Counted from the stretch's first letter, positions 23,994-36,915 are shown. The stretch is DNA of 64,000 nucleotides from Enoplolaimus lenunculus (GCA_030248215.1 JASANG010004025.1:1-64000), one strand, 5' to 3'. Numbers and translations are program-made. The notes: generated by a model not told the origin, from the letters alone.

Positions 23994-25019
23994 GGTTTAT
24001 ACCCTGATAGATATTGCAAAAATGATCTACTAAGCGTTGTGTTTATATAGCTAATAAAACGAGTACCGCAGCAGGTTGTCGTGTTTAGAATTCGAGGATT
24101 TGATGAAAGTCATTGCAGGGGCGTCATGAAAATTTTAGTCCATTGCAAATGGAACTTATTTAACCTTTTTCCACCACCGTATTTTTATCTGTCAGATATC
24201 TTGCTTCAAGCTTCGTGACAACTGTTCAGAATCACCACTCAGATTTAGTGGTTGTTGTCTAGCCGGAAGAACTTTCGCACCAACAAAAGATGTTTTACAG
24301 CGTAAGCGCTTGTACGCAAATACTTTTTTGAGACGAATAAGAAATGAGCCGTCCAAAAATTTATCAGATGGAGTACTGTAGAGTATAATGCAACTTTTTC
24401 AAACCTATTAATGGTTGCACCTAATATATACGCAAACACTGAAACGAAAGCAGTATGCATATAGGACACGGTAGTTTCTGCGAGTAATTTTAGTTTATGT
24501 AATTTTTCAACATTCTTACTTTTTGCACAATCAATGTGAACCGTTTAAACACGTAGCTAGCAGTAATATAAAAGCAACGTATTTTACTGCAATGGAATAG
24601 TTGAAATTTCAGATTGATGTTTGTGTGTTATTCTTATGTCATGTGCACTTACTGGCCACAGAATAGCTTCTTTACCGTTTCAGACAAAACATTTTCCATG
24701 TGAAATGATAAAGGGCGTTACTTAAAAAGAAAGGGAACTAATAGAGCACAGTGATTGTGATTGAATGTGATTTCTGAGCTGTTGTTAAATTTCGCTCACA
24801 CTGGAATTTCATGAATCGACATCAAGTTCTAGTGATAGACCCGATTCGCCTGGTAAGTAGTTTAATCAAGTTCTAAGTTTTTATGGCATTTCTATCTTTG
24901 AATGTTGATGTTTTGGAATAACGGATTTGTTGCGCGCTTTGCGAAACGGTTCATGGTGGCTTTAAAATAACCATATTTTATATACTGTACCGCCAGTTCC
25001 GGCGAACCTGGAAACTGCT

Positions 25020-25570
25020 ACCGGATAGATAGCGAGTTTCGCATCTCCGCTTGAGTTCCACCTAGGCTATGTAAGCATGTGAGACATGCTTGTCCGTTAT
25101 GTGCATATGCAATATAGTGCAGTACACTGTATGTGTGCTAGCTGGCAGCATACGGTCGGAATATAGTCGACGAAAAATGCAGTTGGAAAGGCGGGCTACG
25201 TGACGCAGTGGTAGAGTGCTCGCTTAAGGATCCATAGGCTGAGAGTTCGATCACCGCTTACCGGATAGATAGCGAGTTTCGCATCTCCGCTTGAGTTCCA
25301 CCTAGGCTATGTAAGCATGTGAGACATGCTTGTCCGTTATGTGCATATGCAATATAGTGCAGTACACTGTATGTGTGCTAGCTGGCAGCATACGGTCGGA
25401 ATATAGTCGACGAAAAATGCAGTTGGAAAGGCGGGCTACGTGACGCAGTGGTAGAGTGCTCGCTTAAGGATCCATAGGCTGAGAGTTCGATCACCGCTCT
25501 TGCCCGCTTTTCCAACTGCTTAGTTGAAAGGTCTGATGTCCCGGTTCCTACCTAGACTGACAGGCTAATC
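25020..25570 (+). repeat. S-family tRNA-like element, perfect 240-bp tandem duplication
   Basis: The 239-240 bp beginning CCGGATAGATAGCGAGTTTC is present twice head to tail (about 25020-25258 and 25260-25498) with no difference seen. Only the second copy continues into the rest of the element (GCCCGCTTTTCCAACTGC, then a tail to about 25565). The tRNA-like part (25191-25258 and 25431-25508) has box A TGACGCAGTGGTAGAG and box-B-like AGTTCGATCACC. It is enclosed by the inverted pair GCAGTTGGAAAGGCGGGC and GCCCGCTTTTCCAACTGC. Confidence 0.85.
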
Positions 25571-28523
25571 CGTAGGTTCACTACGGCTCGATATTGAACG
25601 GTGCAGTTATAATCCTTTATTAAGATGGCGCACAGTGTAGACTTTACAGTACAATGCACAACGAATTCGGCTTCAATACAATAACCAAAATTCGCTACTG
25701 GGATCTTGACTTGACGGAATACCTAAGGCAAAAAAATAAAACAACTCAAAACAACCGACAGTGGCACGTCTCATAATCCTTACAGCTTGTTATAAACCAA
25801 CTTACGGGTTGGTTAAATAAATCTATTTCGCTTACGTATCGACCAAGCAAAAAATACCACAGTGCGCTACACAATCAGAACAGAAATCATGCAGTCACTT
25901 GCTTGAGACACTTAAACTGTTAAAGTACGTGTATATACAGACAGCAATAATACGAAAGTAAATAAACCATAACTTCCGACAGTGGCAACCAAAATTAGGT
26001 ACCTATATGTATTATTCGCCATACGTTTTAAAAACAAATTTTAGCAAGATCTAAAAATTGAAATAGAATTAGACTATAACAGTTCATGAAAAAGTACCGA
26101 ACGTTTGCAACTGTGATCATCACTGGAGTTTAAGTAGTGCCAAAATATTGAATTGTCGACAGGTGACTCAGGATTACGGTTTCGTATTTCCAGTTTCAGA
26201 TTTTGTTCTCATTGAAGTATTTTGATTTGGGTTAAAATAAGATAAAATAGGATTACTTTGAAATAAAGTAGCGCACCATTTGTACCAATCACAAAGCTTG
26301 GACATGATTGTTCAAATACATATTTTACATAGGTACCGGGCCTAACCATTGTATTTTATATAATATAGTTGAGGCGGTCTATATTCAGTTAACTAATGTG
26401 TTAATATATACTACCTTATTGGATACCTGTGAAAAAAGTTATCCAAATACGCATTGGATAATGTTCACTTCGGAGTGTTATGTTTTCATTTTAGATCTAG
26501 CAACTTTTGATGTGGACAGTGCAAGCTCTGCAAGTCTTTCGGTATTCATGCGCGACTGGTCATCTGCAGTCAGGCGACCGACGGCGTATCGTGTCAACAA
26601 ACCGGGATTCTTTTTAGGAAATCTCACGGCAAGGTAACTGAAATAACTATAGCTTTGTTCACTGAGAAAAATATTCATATTCTTTACGCATATACCAACG
26701 CATACTTTTAGTCAAAGCACCGATTGGAACTTAATTATACCGGAGTTGGAGTCGGACCATGAAATTTATACTGGAGTCAGAACTAGAAATTTTTAGTGCC
26801 CACACTATTACATGTTGAGTCTTATTACATGTAATATATGCCAAATCGATTATATCTGTATCAAAGTGCATGTTATTTATTCTTGTTCGTATGACAGTTA
26901 CCATGTCATTATACGAGAAATGCGAAATCGGCGCTGAAATTCATGCGAGTACCCATTGCGACGAAATTTAACAACTACACTAAATTTTCCACATAATTGC
27001 AAATTATACAGCGATTCCGATTATACCTGCAATTGGAATCGGAACCCGAACTGAATTTAAATCGGATTTGTAATTGAAATCAGAATGAATTCAATTTGCA
27101 CTCTGCTTTCAGTATTCAATATTCTAAAGTGTTTCTTGCTTCGATGTCCCTGTATGTTTACTAAAGTTACAACGGTTAAATTTCGCAAACGTTCGCCTAG
27201 AAATTAATTACCTGAACCTCAGAGTATGTAAGCTACTTTTGGGTTTCTATGATACTCAACGGCTTAAGTAAAGGTTGGACACTGTATTTATGAATATGGT
27301 TGAAAGAGGATAACGGGGAATTTGTTTGCTGTGTTGCGCTTTTTACCTATTGATTTCTTATTAGGCGCTATATATTCTGCAGTTTGTCTGTTTGTTGTTT
27401 GTATGTTAGTTTGCTTGTTTGTTTGTTAAATTTATATGAAATGACAACGTGTTTTAACTATTCTCAGTTTTACAACCACAAAATCTAATTTTACACCGCG
27501 CGGTTTGCATTTCATGTTACTATTGCTGTTTTGTGCATATTATATATGTGGGGGCTTGAACCAGAGGCAACTCACGTTTGGCAGGCGTTGACCGAACGTG
27601 CCTTCCCCCAGTAACCAGCCCCCAGTAATTTGTTTGAAATTCCTGAATCGTTCAAAACTTTCAGAATTGCAAAGTTTGTCAAAATTGTATACCGTTCATA
27701 GAAATCGCAAACTTAATTCATACGATATATGCTAATTGAATTTGCCAGTTTTATGACCGTTAATTTTGACAAACTTAGCAAACTCTGTGAACTCATTAAA
27801 CACATTAAGAAGTTCTGATAATCTTGAAAAACAAATTACTAGAATTGTGTTTTGGAAGTTGGAGGCCTTCGGCCAACGTCGTTCACGCCCCCTACTCGAG
27901 ATTTTGCCCTTCCTCCCCTCGATTGAGTATTTTCAGTCGTAAAAATTGAACTGTTTTGGTCAAACATACTTTTTGCATTAAATACGAGCGATCAGACATG
28001 GTTAAATGGAATTTTTCCTTAAAATAATTTTGTCGATAAATGTTACCTTCACTCAGAGATTTTCTCCGGTGGAAGCCTCCACCCTACCTCCGTCGGACCA
28101 AGTGTACGAACAGAAGTACGTATATAATTAATGATCGCTTCGAATTAAAAATAAAGCAAATTAGATTTCATTGATCAGAGGAAATGTACGAACGTGCTAC
28201 ATTCCTAGTAAATCGTGGTTAAGTTCCGCGTTTTAGGAAAAATATATATTAAGTTTTTAGGACTTTGATCTACAAACGATATCTTATTTTTCAATATCGA
28301 CTCTACCGTGTTTTTTTCACTTTCAGAAGACATTTTCAACTGCTGCAAAAACTTGTTTGCTGACTAATTTTGTTTTTTACTTATTCGTTTTCTGTATCCA
28401 CCGGCACGATCCTAATAATTAACCTTGAGCTTGTGGCTGTAGAATGCGAAGTAATTTGTTCACAGGGTACCGCAATTATGTCGATGTGTTGAAAAATGAT
28501 TACGTATATATGGATATGCATAC
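25571..28523. other. Gap, no gene recognised
   Basis: No repeat family of this window is seen, apart from minor GTTTGTTTG-type low-complexity runs near 27390-27425. Confidence 0.4.
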
Positions 28524-28895
28524 CAGGGTGCAACCGGAATTCCAGTTCCGGCATTTTTTCACTTTCCGGTTCCGGTAAATTTTTACCGGATTTAAAAATT
28601 CCGGTTTTACAATTTGGCCGTTTTCTTAACTTTGCTAATTTTTAAGAATCTCTTTTGAAAGCCACTTGTACTCCGAATATAAGCCATTGATGGTGGATTT
28701 CACTTCAGTCGATGATGAAAATCTAAAATACAACAAATAAAATAAATACCTATGTTCGACTAAGGTTATTTCACAAATAATAGAGCAAAAAATAAGATTA
28801 AAATGAAATTTTTGGTGAAATGCATTTTCACTTTCCGGTTCCGGTAAAATTTTCAAATTCCGGTTCCGGTAAATTGTAATTCCGGTTGCACCCTG
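28524..28895. mobile_element. E-family MITE (hAT-like)
   Basis: CAGGGTGCAACCGGAATTCC is mirrored by TAATTCCGGTTGCACCCTG. Between them are CCGGTTCCGGTAAA repeats near both ends and an AT-rich core. About 370 bp, non-coding. Confidence 0.8.
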
Positions 28896-29618
28896 ACATA
28901 CATATATATGTATTGGTCCCGTAAACCAAATGCGTAGTCCTTTCAGAAATTGTTGTCCCACTTGTACATATATGTACATTATACGATATCTCAACGCGCC
29001 TCCCCTCACGTGCCCTAAATTTTATATCTCCTCAATTATAATATGTTAAGCTGGCTATCAGTCCGTGCTATTTAATTTAATCAGAATCGGCTCAGCGTCA
29101 AAGTGCAAAGTGGCTAATATTTTCAGTGAGCAAAATTATACTTTAGTTGCTATTTGCCGTTGTTTTGTATGTATTTAGCCAGTTAACTAACGGTGTATCT
29201 ATAAGTAGATGTTGGTCGCGGATTTAGCGTCTGAAAACGGTTTAATCCTATCGTTGCTTTTTTGTGGAACCGTCTATGCGTTGTTGGACTCCAACGAAGC
29301 TTATCTTTTTAGATGTCTTCCTGAGCGATACTGCTATCGTATATATAAAACGGAGCAAATATTGCTTGCGCTTGCAATCTGCAATTACGTGTACATTCAG
29401 TGCTGTGTTTTCATCACAGCTGTTGTTTTGCAGTGTTTTGAATTGTTTTGTTATTGTGAACTGGTAGGCCGGCCATACATAGTGTGTTTTTTGCTATTTT
29501 TTTATGTTTTCTTTAGTGCCGTTTTGAAATGTTGTATACTGATTTGTGAGAGTAGCATTTTGTGGATATTTGTCTAGAGTTGTCTGATGTTAAAGTCCAA
29601 GAGCTGTATTCGGAAAAT
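28896..29618. other. Gap upstream of the nucleotidase gene
   Basis: An open hydrophobic frame (29209-29577) exists but has no motif, homologous block or splice support and is not called as a gene. Confidence 0.35.
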
Positions 29619-29775
29619 GGGCCCATGTTACTTTAACAGGCGTCCAGGTTTCTGGTGGGTCTATAAAAGAGTATATAGCTTTAGATGCTAGATCACATTT
29701 TTTGCTTAGGCGTAGGCTTAGGCTTAGGAACACATTTTTGCAATGTTACGCCCTTTAAAGTACGTAACATTGGCC
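29619..29775 (-). mobile_element. T-family MITE, ACTTTAA-type ends
   Basis: GGCCCATGTTACTTTAACAG and TACGTAACATTGGCC are the ends. This subfamily has GTTACTTT in place of GTATAGAAC. The array is short. Confidence 0.65.
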
Positions 29776-30211
29776 ATGCGTATTTGAAAATATTTTCTGT
29801 CTGATAAATTTGCAAACCAAGTGAACTTATAAAATGTGGAAATAGGTTATTTTTGTCGTATTGTAGTTTCTGATTGTGAAGCTGCTTAAAGGGTTAAGGT
29901 TAAGAATGTCAAGTATGACGTCTTTCACTCTCTCTCACAAGTGTTATTGCAGGCACAAACTAAGCTGGGAGTACTAAAGAGGTATATGTAGAAAAGCGTT
30001 AAACTTAAAAGATTCAGTTAACGCTATTCTTGTAATAATACTTAGATTAGTCTGGTATACAATGTGTTTGTGCGTTATCAAACATGGAACAGGGGTTTGG
30101 TAACAAAAATGATAAGTTAAACCAGTGGATCCGTGGAAACGAAATTGGCATTTCTGTAATGTTTTGTTTTATTTTGTATTGTTTGATTTTAGGTCGGTAA
30201 TACGATTAACG

Positions 30212-33200
30212 ATGATGCTTATGATGGGCCTTTTTGGCCTGTTTGTTATCCTGCTTGTTTCATTTTCAACCAATCGCCAATTGTGTACCGATTCGTGGTA
30301 CGTAAGTAATTGTGTTTTCAAGAAGTGAAACTCATATAAATGTTTGCTTTAATTTTTTGGCACGAATTTACCATGCGGTCCTTGTATTTTATTCGCGGAG
30401 TTTTCGGTATCACAGCGACAATTTTTTGTTTTATTACGTGAACCACGGTGCAGCGGGAATTACTATTGACCGGAAACGGAAAATGAAAAATACATGCCGC
30501 AGAAAAATTCATTTTAATTTTATTTTTTGTAATATTATTGGTGAAATAACACTAGTTGGAGATAGGTATCCACTTTATCTGTTGCGTTTTAGATTTTCAT
30601 AATCCATGGAAGCGAAATCTACCTATTTTCGGCGATTGTCATGGATTACATACTATATTAATGAGATTATTTAATTTTCATCGTCATTTTTGTAAAATAT
30701 CTTAATTTCCACCTACCAAAATTTAATACAGGAATTTGTAATTTCGCTAAATTATTTGCCAGGACCAAAACCGGAAGGTGGAAAAATGCCGCAACCGGAA
30801 TTCCGATTGCATCCTGATGTGAATTTAACGCTTTTTTGTTCGTATATAATTCTGCAATCGCTATTAGAGTTGCGTTTTGCAACGTAATCGGGATCGCACT
30901 AAATTCTATCCGCGACTAATACGTATACACATACACACGTTATTTTATTGCAGTGATTATTTACCGGCTTACAATGCGACATATCCACTCAGCACACCGG
31001 TGGTTACATCCGATGGAGTGACGTTTCGAATTGCGATTATTACAGATCTCGACTGGAATAGCAAATCGGAAACCGAAAAGAATACTTGGTTCAGGTTAGT
31101 TGTTGATGGTTGATAGTGGTGTTAGGGGTTACCCCTACTTTGTGGTTATTTAGCGTTTTTACGAACTTTTTCTGGCTTCTCCACAGCTTGAAAATTTCCG
31201 CCGGGGGGCGTTTCCTGGGGGGCCCAGGAGTTTCCTGGGGGGCAGCTGATTTTGCTGGGGGGCATTTTAAGTTGGCGACAGAATAAACTGCCCTTCGAAA
31301 TTTTGTAGAACGTAGACCACGTCATTTTTTGATTATTCTGACTACGTCCCTTTATTTATACGTTGAGTTTGTCGGATAAAAGAGTGCAGAATGTCTGCTA
31401 ATTCAAATGTGTGTAAACTTGACTACCAGTCGTAGTCGTAGTGGGATTGCAATTATTGAGCGAAGCTCGAACACACTTTAACAATTAAGCTAATATGCAA
31501 ATTAGTTATTATCTAACTATTCATTTATCGGTTTTGGAGGTTTGCAAACAATTTATTCAGATTCATCGCATCCAAAAACCCTTCAGTAACCCTAGTAATC
31601 AGTGAAATAATTTAAAAAGTCCTAATTAAGATTTATCAATTAAGCAAATATGCAAATTTAGGAATTAGCTAACTTTTCAATTATTTTTTACAGGTTTGTG
31701 AACAACTTATTCAGTTTCGTCGCAAATTAGATTGCTTGTAACCGTAATAATTAATGAAATATCTTGAAAAGTCCCAATTTGGGCTTAACCAAATATGCCC
31801 ATTAGCCTGTAGCTAATAAACGGCTTAAAATTTTAAAACACCATTACGAGGTTCACACCCCATGATGACAGGCTTTTAAACAAAAAAGTCGCCGCTTGAC
31901 AATACTAGCAACATGCATGTTAACCATTTTTAGCACTGTACAATATATTAACATGTTTGGTATTGTTTCTCGACTACACCCCAGTATTTGTTGAGTGGTT
32001 GCTACAATGCTGGCATTAGAAAAAGTATGTTATTCCTCTCACGAGACAATTTTATTTTGAATATCCTGAAACTGTGTGTTCGAATTGTTTTTATGTTTGG
32101 AATGGGATAGCTTAAACATTTCGAACTGCATAAACGGAACTGAAAATATCCGGAACTTTGTTTAATTTCAGTTATCTTCGCTACGGCCAGTTGTCACTGA
32201 GTCACGATCACGCCCGGGTCGCAGTTTCATGGGACAAACATGAACCGTTTACGATAACATCGACACTTGCTCAAGGTGGACGCTCAATGGAGCTGTCAGA
32301 TTTGACAGTGTTTGACGGGGTTTTGACGTCTGTTGATGACCGAACCGGTGTCGTATACCGCATTCATGATCCGAAACACGTTGTGCCTTGGGTTGTATTG
32401 CCTGATGGACCGGGTAACGTATCGAAGGTTGGTTAGTTAGTTAGCTGGTCAGGATGCGACCGGGCATCCAGATCCGTTTAAGCAATGGGCGAAACTCAGA
32501 ATGCAGACGCCCAAGTTTGGTCATAAGATCCGTTACCAATCTACAAAATATGGCCGGATGTCGGTGGTGCCCGGAATTGGACCCGCAGCCAATGGGCTCA
32601 GTCCCACTTAAAACTTTTGCGCCCCCTCCCGTAAAGCCTCGCTTATAAAGCATGGTATAGGGCCCCACATGCCCCGCCTGTAAGTGTGGCCCACCCTGAG
32701 CTTTTTGGCACCTTTTAGAATGTTACAGAGGATTGCGTTATACTTTACGGAGCCATTTGTCAAAAGTACGGCGCCTGTTAGTTTTCTGTGTGGCGCTGTT
32801 CATCACCCGTACGGCGCCGTCCGTTTCACCCGTACGGCGCCGTCCGTTTCACCCGTACGGCGCCGTCCGTTTCACCCGTACGGCGCCGTCCGTTTCACCC
32901 GTACGGCGCCGTCCGTTTCACCCGTACGGCGCCGTCCGTTTCACCCGTACGGCGCCGTCCGTTTCACCCGTACGGCGCCGTCCGTTTCCCCGTACGGCGC
33001 CGTCCCTTTCACCCGTACGGCGCCGTCCGTTTCACCCGTACGGCGCCGTCCGTTTCACCCGTACGGCGCCGTCCGTTTCACCCGTACGGCGCCGTCCGTT
33101 TCACCCGTACGGCGCCGTTCGTTTCACCCGTACGGCGCCGTTCGTTTCACCCGTACGGCGCCGTCCGTTTCACCCGTACGGCGCCGTCCGTCTCACCCGT

Positions 33201-35890
33201 ACGGCGCCGCCCGTCTCATCCGTACGGCGCCTGACGGACGGCGTGGTACGGGTGACCGTCGGCGTTAAACGTCGTGGACCTGCCCAGAATGTATACATTG
33301 TGATGTGTATTTTATGAATTCGTATATGATCGCTCCGATAGCGGTTTCTTGTTTTAATTTTAGGGTTTCAAAGCCGAATGGGCAACCGTCAAAGACCAAA
33401 AGCTTTATGTTGGTGGCCTTGGTGAGTTTATGACCCTGGTGAACAAGGTTGTTGGGAGCTAAACGGGCACTGGTATGTAGAGATTGCAAAGTACGTTCTA
33501 ACAAAATGAGTAATTGCTAGGGGAATGATGTGGTTTAAAGTAATGCATTTCAAAAATTAAATATTTGAAAAATTGGATTTCAATTAAAAAATGATATTAT
33601 GGATTGAATAGTGGAAATAAATTTTTTCATTTACAAACTGGTTTGCAGCACGTCCGGCACCGTATATCAATTAGCGTCATCCATACTATTTCAGGGAAAG
33701 AATGGACAACGATAACGGGTGAATTTGTTAATTACTATCCGATGTGGATCAAGGTAGTCACTCATGGAGGTTACGTTGAACACGTTGACTGGACACAAGT
33801 CTATATCAAAATACGTGCCGCTGCTGGTATTAAATATCCAGGTACGGTCGGGTGTTGCCAGGATTTTGGAAACGGGGTCGCGTTGTGTAGAAATTTTGAA
33901 ACAATGTTTCTTGTGTTACTCAATGAAAAAATTCCTGAAGACCCTAGACAAAAAACTCGAAGGGGTTCATTTTTAAATTTCCTTGGGTACGCTCATTGGT
34001 CATATTTGTTAGAATTTTTCGTACAATCTGTTTTAAATTTGGTATAAAAATGTTCATATTTTTCGTGTGCTGCAATTTTTTGAAAATTTTGTATTTGGTT
34101 AGTGATTTTTGTTAAGCAATTTCTTCCAGTTTGGGTGACATTGTCCAGCTGGATGAACGAGAACATGTTGACAGTCGTCATAGAATCGGACGTGTATCAA
34201 AATTATGGAATTACAATATTGAAAACATTGCTATTAACACTGCTTGTTTTTCTCCGAGGCTGTGGTGATAGTAAAAACTTGTATTTATTTTTAGCTTGCA
34301 TCTGCCAATAATTATTAACTAATTTTTCTTTGAAATTTTTTAAATCTATAAATTTTGCTTTGGAATTTACCTGAATTCTGATGATAATTTCAGGGTATAT
34401 GATACATGAATCTTGTCGTTGGTCGTCCATTCATCGTAAATGGTTCTTCCTGCCACGACGTGCTTCAAATCAAACGTATACAGAAGAAGCTGATGAAACG
34501 AGAGGTTAGGACAGTAGTTGTGCTTGTTGGGAGAGCGTGAGTCTTTGGCAGTGGCGGAATTTTGTTCAGTGGCGATATGCGAGAATAAAGGTGATGGTTT
34601 TGAATAAAGGTGATGGTTTTCTAATTTGCAATATTTTACACTTTTGGAAGGTTTTTCTTCGCTTATGCCGAGCTGACAACCCCTGTAGCCCACAGTTTCA
34701 TGGAACTTCACTTGAGGTGAGTTTAAGCGTAGATGGCATTTGGCTAGTTTATAGTTTATGTTCAGTGTTACTTTTAGCATTGCAGCATTTATCACAAGCC
34801 TCTATTTGTAAGCCTAAGTCTTAACACAAATGATAAGTCTAAAATAGTACACAAAGATATGTTTTAAAGCCTGGGACTGGTCTATTGAGGTCTGTGGGAC
34901 AACTGGACGCGTTTGAAGGTAGCATGAAGAGAGTAATGTATTCTTGGACTACCACCACACACTAAATAAGGTTTTGAAATTTGTTCAAGAAACGATGTTT
35001 TTCGGAATCTTTCAGTTACATGTATACTTGAGATTGGAACATTACGAGGACTAGGATTGTATGGTAATCGATAGAGTTTCATCCGGGCTCAGGTATTTCG
35101 AGTATTTTTGCCGATAATTTCCGGATCCGTGTTTTGGTTCAGGAAACTACGGATTTTCGGTTTAAAAATTAGGGGTCTGGGTATGTGTTTTCAAGTGTTT
35201 CAACTTAGTGAATACTTATTATTTTTACGATTTTAGATCATATTTTTATTTTGTGGTATTAGGAACCAACTACATGTTGATTGCGGATGAGAATTTTGAT
35301 CATATTGATGTCCGACGTGTTGGAACGTTGAAGAATACACGTGGATTTTCGGCCTTTCAATTCATTCCAGGTATAGTTTAAATTTTTGATTGTTCGTTCA
35401 GATTTTTTTATTTCTTATCGGTTTGTAATTAACTGGTGTATTGAATCTATTGTATTGTATTTCCATCGTTAGCTGATTATTAAAATTGTAGCAGTATAAA
35501 ACAGAAAAATTCAAACTCCAGTGACTGGAGTGGGAAGCGTTTCCCATCACCACTCAGCTATAGGAGCTTGACGCTCGAGCCCGAGGGGCCTCTCACGTCT
35601 TGTGATGATTTAGTACTATGTATACGTGTTGCAATTGTTAAACACTGCGCGATATATACTATTTAACGTATACACACTGCGCTGAGTTGCCCATAGTCAA
35701 CTCTATTAGACAAGGGGTTAATTATTAATTTTCAGGAACTCAAGACTCGTTGATAGTTGCGTTGAAAACAGAAGAAGACAAAGGAACAATTCTTTCATAC
35801 ATTACTGTGTTTGATTTGACCGGGAAAACTATGCTAGAAGAAACATTGCTGGAAGGAAGATACAAATATGAAGGTGTTGAATTTGTCTAG
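30212..35890 (+). CDS. CANT1: Soluble calcium-activated nucleotidase (CANT1/apyrase family)
   Basis: Eight coding exons: 30212-30297, 30954-31094, 32172-32427, 33364-33421, 33695-33841, 34394-34504, 35263-35370, 35736-35890. Every junction is GT-AG and phase-consistent (2,2,0,1,1,1,1), giving 353 residues against about 400 in vertebrates. CANT1 enzymes hydrolyse nucleoside diphosphates, chiefly UDP and GDP, in the ER and Golgi with calcium. The positions known to bind calcium in human CANT1 are all kept: Ser-118/Asp-119 (MELSDL), Glu-166 (FKAEW), Glu-235 (IHES), Ser-296 (GFSAF) and Glu-348 (KYEG). Other family blocks are [27 protein letters not shown] and [10 protein letters not shown]. Residues 1-20 form a signal anchor. 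The start ATG is uncertain, because TTTTAG at 30187-30192 could be an acceptor and the frame is open upstream. For intron 1 the donor GTACGT at 30298 keeps frame; the stronger GTAAGT four bases later does not. Confidence 0.93.
30444..30816. mobile_element. E-family MITE in nucleotidase intron 1
   Basis: CGGTGCAGCGGGAATTAC and CGGAATTCCGATTGCATCCTG are degenerate E ends. Flanks ACGTGAAC and ATGTGAAT agree at six of eight positions. Confidence 0.65.
31203..31262 (+). other. Four G6 runs in nucleotidase intron 2
   Basis: Runs of six G at 31203-31208, 31217-31222, 31237-31242 and 31257-31262 sit in a short repeat of TTTCCTGGGGGGC. Loops are 8 to 14 bases, so a G-quadruplex is possible but would have long loops. 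Confidence 0.6.
32723..33270. mobile_element. V-family MITE expanded by a minisatellite, in nucleotidase intron 3
   Basis: The left end GATTGCGTTATACTTTACGG matches the V-family end. The right side (GACGGACGGCGTGGTACGGG) matches V interior sequence, but the terminal repeat is hard to see. The interior is a 23-bp tandem array. Compact relatives lie at 40.4, 43.1 and 51.8 kb. Confidence 0.6.
32804..33231. repeat. 23-bp minisatellite (CCCGTACGGCGCCGTCCGTTT)
   Basis: About 18.6 units, most identical, with a shortened unit near 32985 and a few C/T changes toward the right. Because 23 is not a multiple of 3, and no unit contains a stop, three overlapping frames all stay open and repeat the same 23-residue pattern. 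These frames are not genes. Confidence 0.95.
35510..35721 (-). mobile_element. P-family MITE, truncated, in nucleotidase intron 7
   Basis: The left terminus is lost (it begins within the tRNA-like box B), and the right end is GACAAGGGGTTAA. The TTAA ends only 14 bp before the first base of the last exon, so the element's edge sits where the pyrimidine tract and branch point are expected. Confidence 0.75.
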
Positions 35891-36730
35891 TCATTAATGA
35901 ATTGTTATGTTGTTGTGTTTGCAATTACAGTTAATTGTGACAGGTTGACAAATGATGCGAACAGGACAATGCGATGTTGAAAATTTGTACAAAATATGGC
36001 GGTCAGTGTAGTGAAAGAGTTTAACAATCCTATAATGCGTGTAAATCAGATATCGCAAGTTGGTAATAAGTCGTGTTAAATCAGAACCAAAAAGTAGAGA
36101 GCATAATTAAGTAATAGTGTATTATGTTGTAATATTGTATAATTTAACTTTTGGTGGTAAATAATTGTAAGTGATGAGAAGTTCAAATATGTAAAAAGAG
36201 TGTTAAAATCCAGCCATTTTTGGGCAAATGCCAACTGACAGGGGGGATAACGGAAAATACACACCTTAACTGTGGGGTAGCTTTACAAGAGATAACAAAC
36301 CACCTTGTAGATATGGCTATCTTGTTCCAGTTTTTGTTCAGATATTATTTGGAATTTACTTAGCTAAGAAATTTTACGTTTAACTCATTGCGTGATTTTT
36401 TTGTTCACGGGGTTTATCAATGTTAGTAGTGTTTTTGTTTGCTTGTTTAGTTTCTGACTGATTTTGTTTGAGTATTTTGAGTTGTTCATTTTAAAACTGT
36501 GATATTACATTGTTGTTGTATGGTTGCTGATGTGGTAAGCGCAGCGGTTTGTGGATTTAATGGGTTTTCAGAATATCCTCGATTGAGAGGAAATCTAGTC
36601 GTTGTTGGAAAATTTATGGTGTTCTTCAATACAATGCTCCTATTATTCTATAAACCTTAATTATTGTGGTTGCAAAGTAAAACTTGTTTAAAACTCATAC
36701 CGAATATGCGTTTTCGGCATTTATTATTTT

Positions 36731-36915
36731 GGCCAATGTTACTTTGAGGGGCGTAACAGTAGATTAAGCGTATTCCTAAGACTAAGCCTAAGCCTAAGCG
36801 TTGCAAAAATGAGTTTCTTAGCCTAAACCTAAGCAAAAAAATGTAATCTAGAATCTAAACATACTCTTTTATAGACCCACCAGAAAACTGGACGCCCCTT
36901 AAAGTAAGATGGGCC
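36731..36915 (+). mobile_element. T-family MITE, ACTTTAA-type ends
   Basis: GGCCAATGTTACTTTGAGG and CTTAAAGTAAGATGGGCC bound the copy. The tail is AATGTAATCTAGAATCTAAA, typical of this subfamily. Confidence 0.75.

Noticed and set aside
27545-27625. tRNA-like sequence with GGTTCAAGCCCCC
   Set aside because: Only the ends pair; no D or anticodon arm can be drawn.
29209-29577. Hydrophobic 122-residue open frame
   Set aside because: No motif, no splice context and no homologous block; T-rich composition explains the hydrophobicity.
32804-33231. CRISPR-like array
   Set aside because: Units are contiguous without spacers and the DNA is animal.
32684-33317. Three long overlapping repetitive frames (about 150-194 residues)
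   Set aside because: By-product of a stop-free 23-bp tandem repeat inside an intron.
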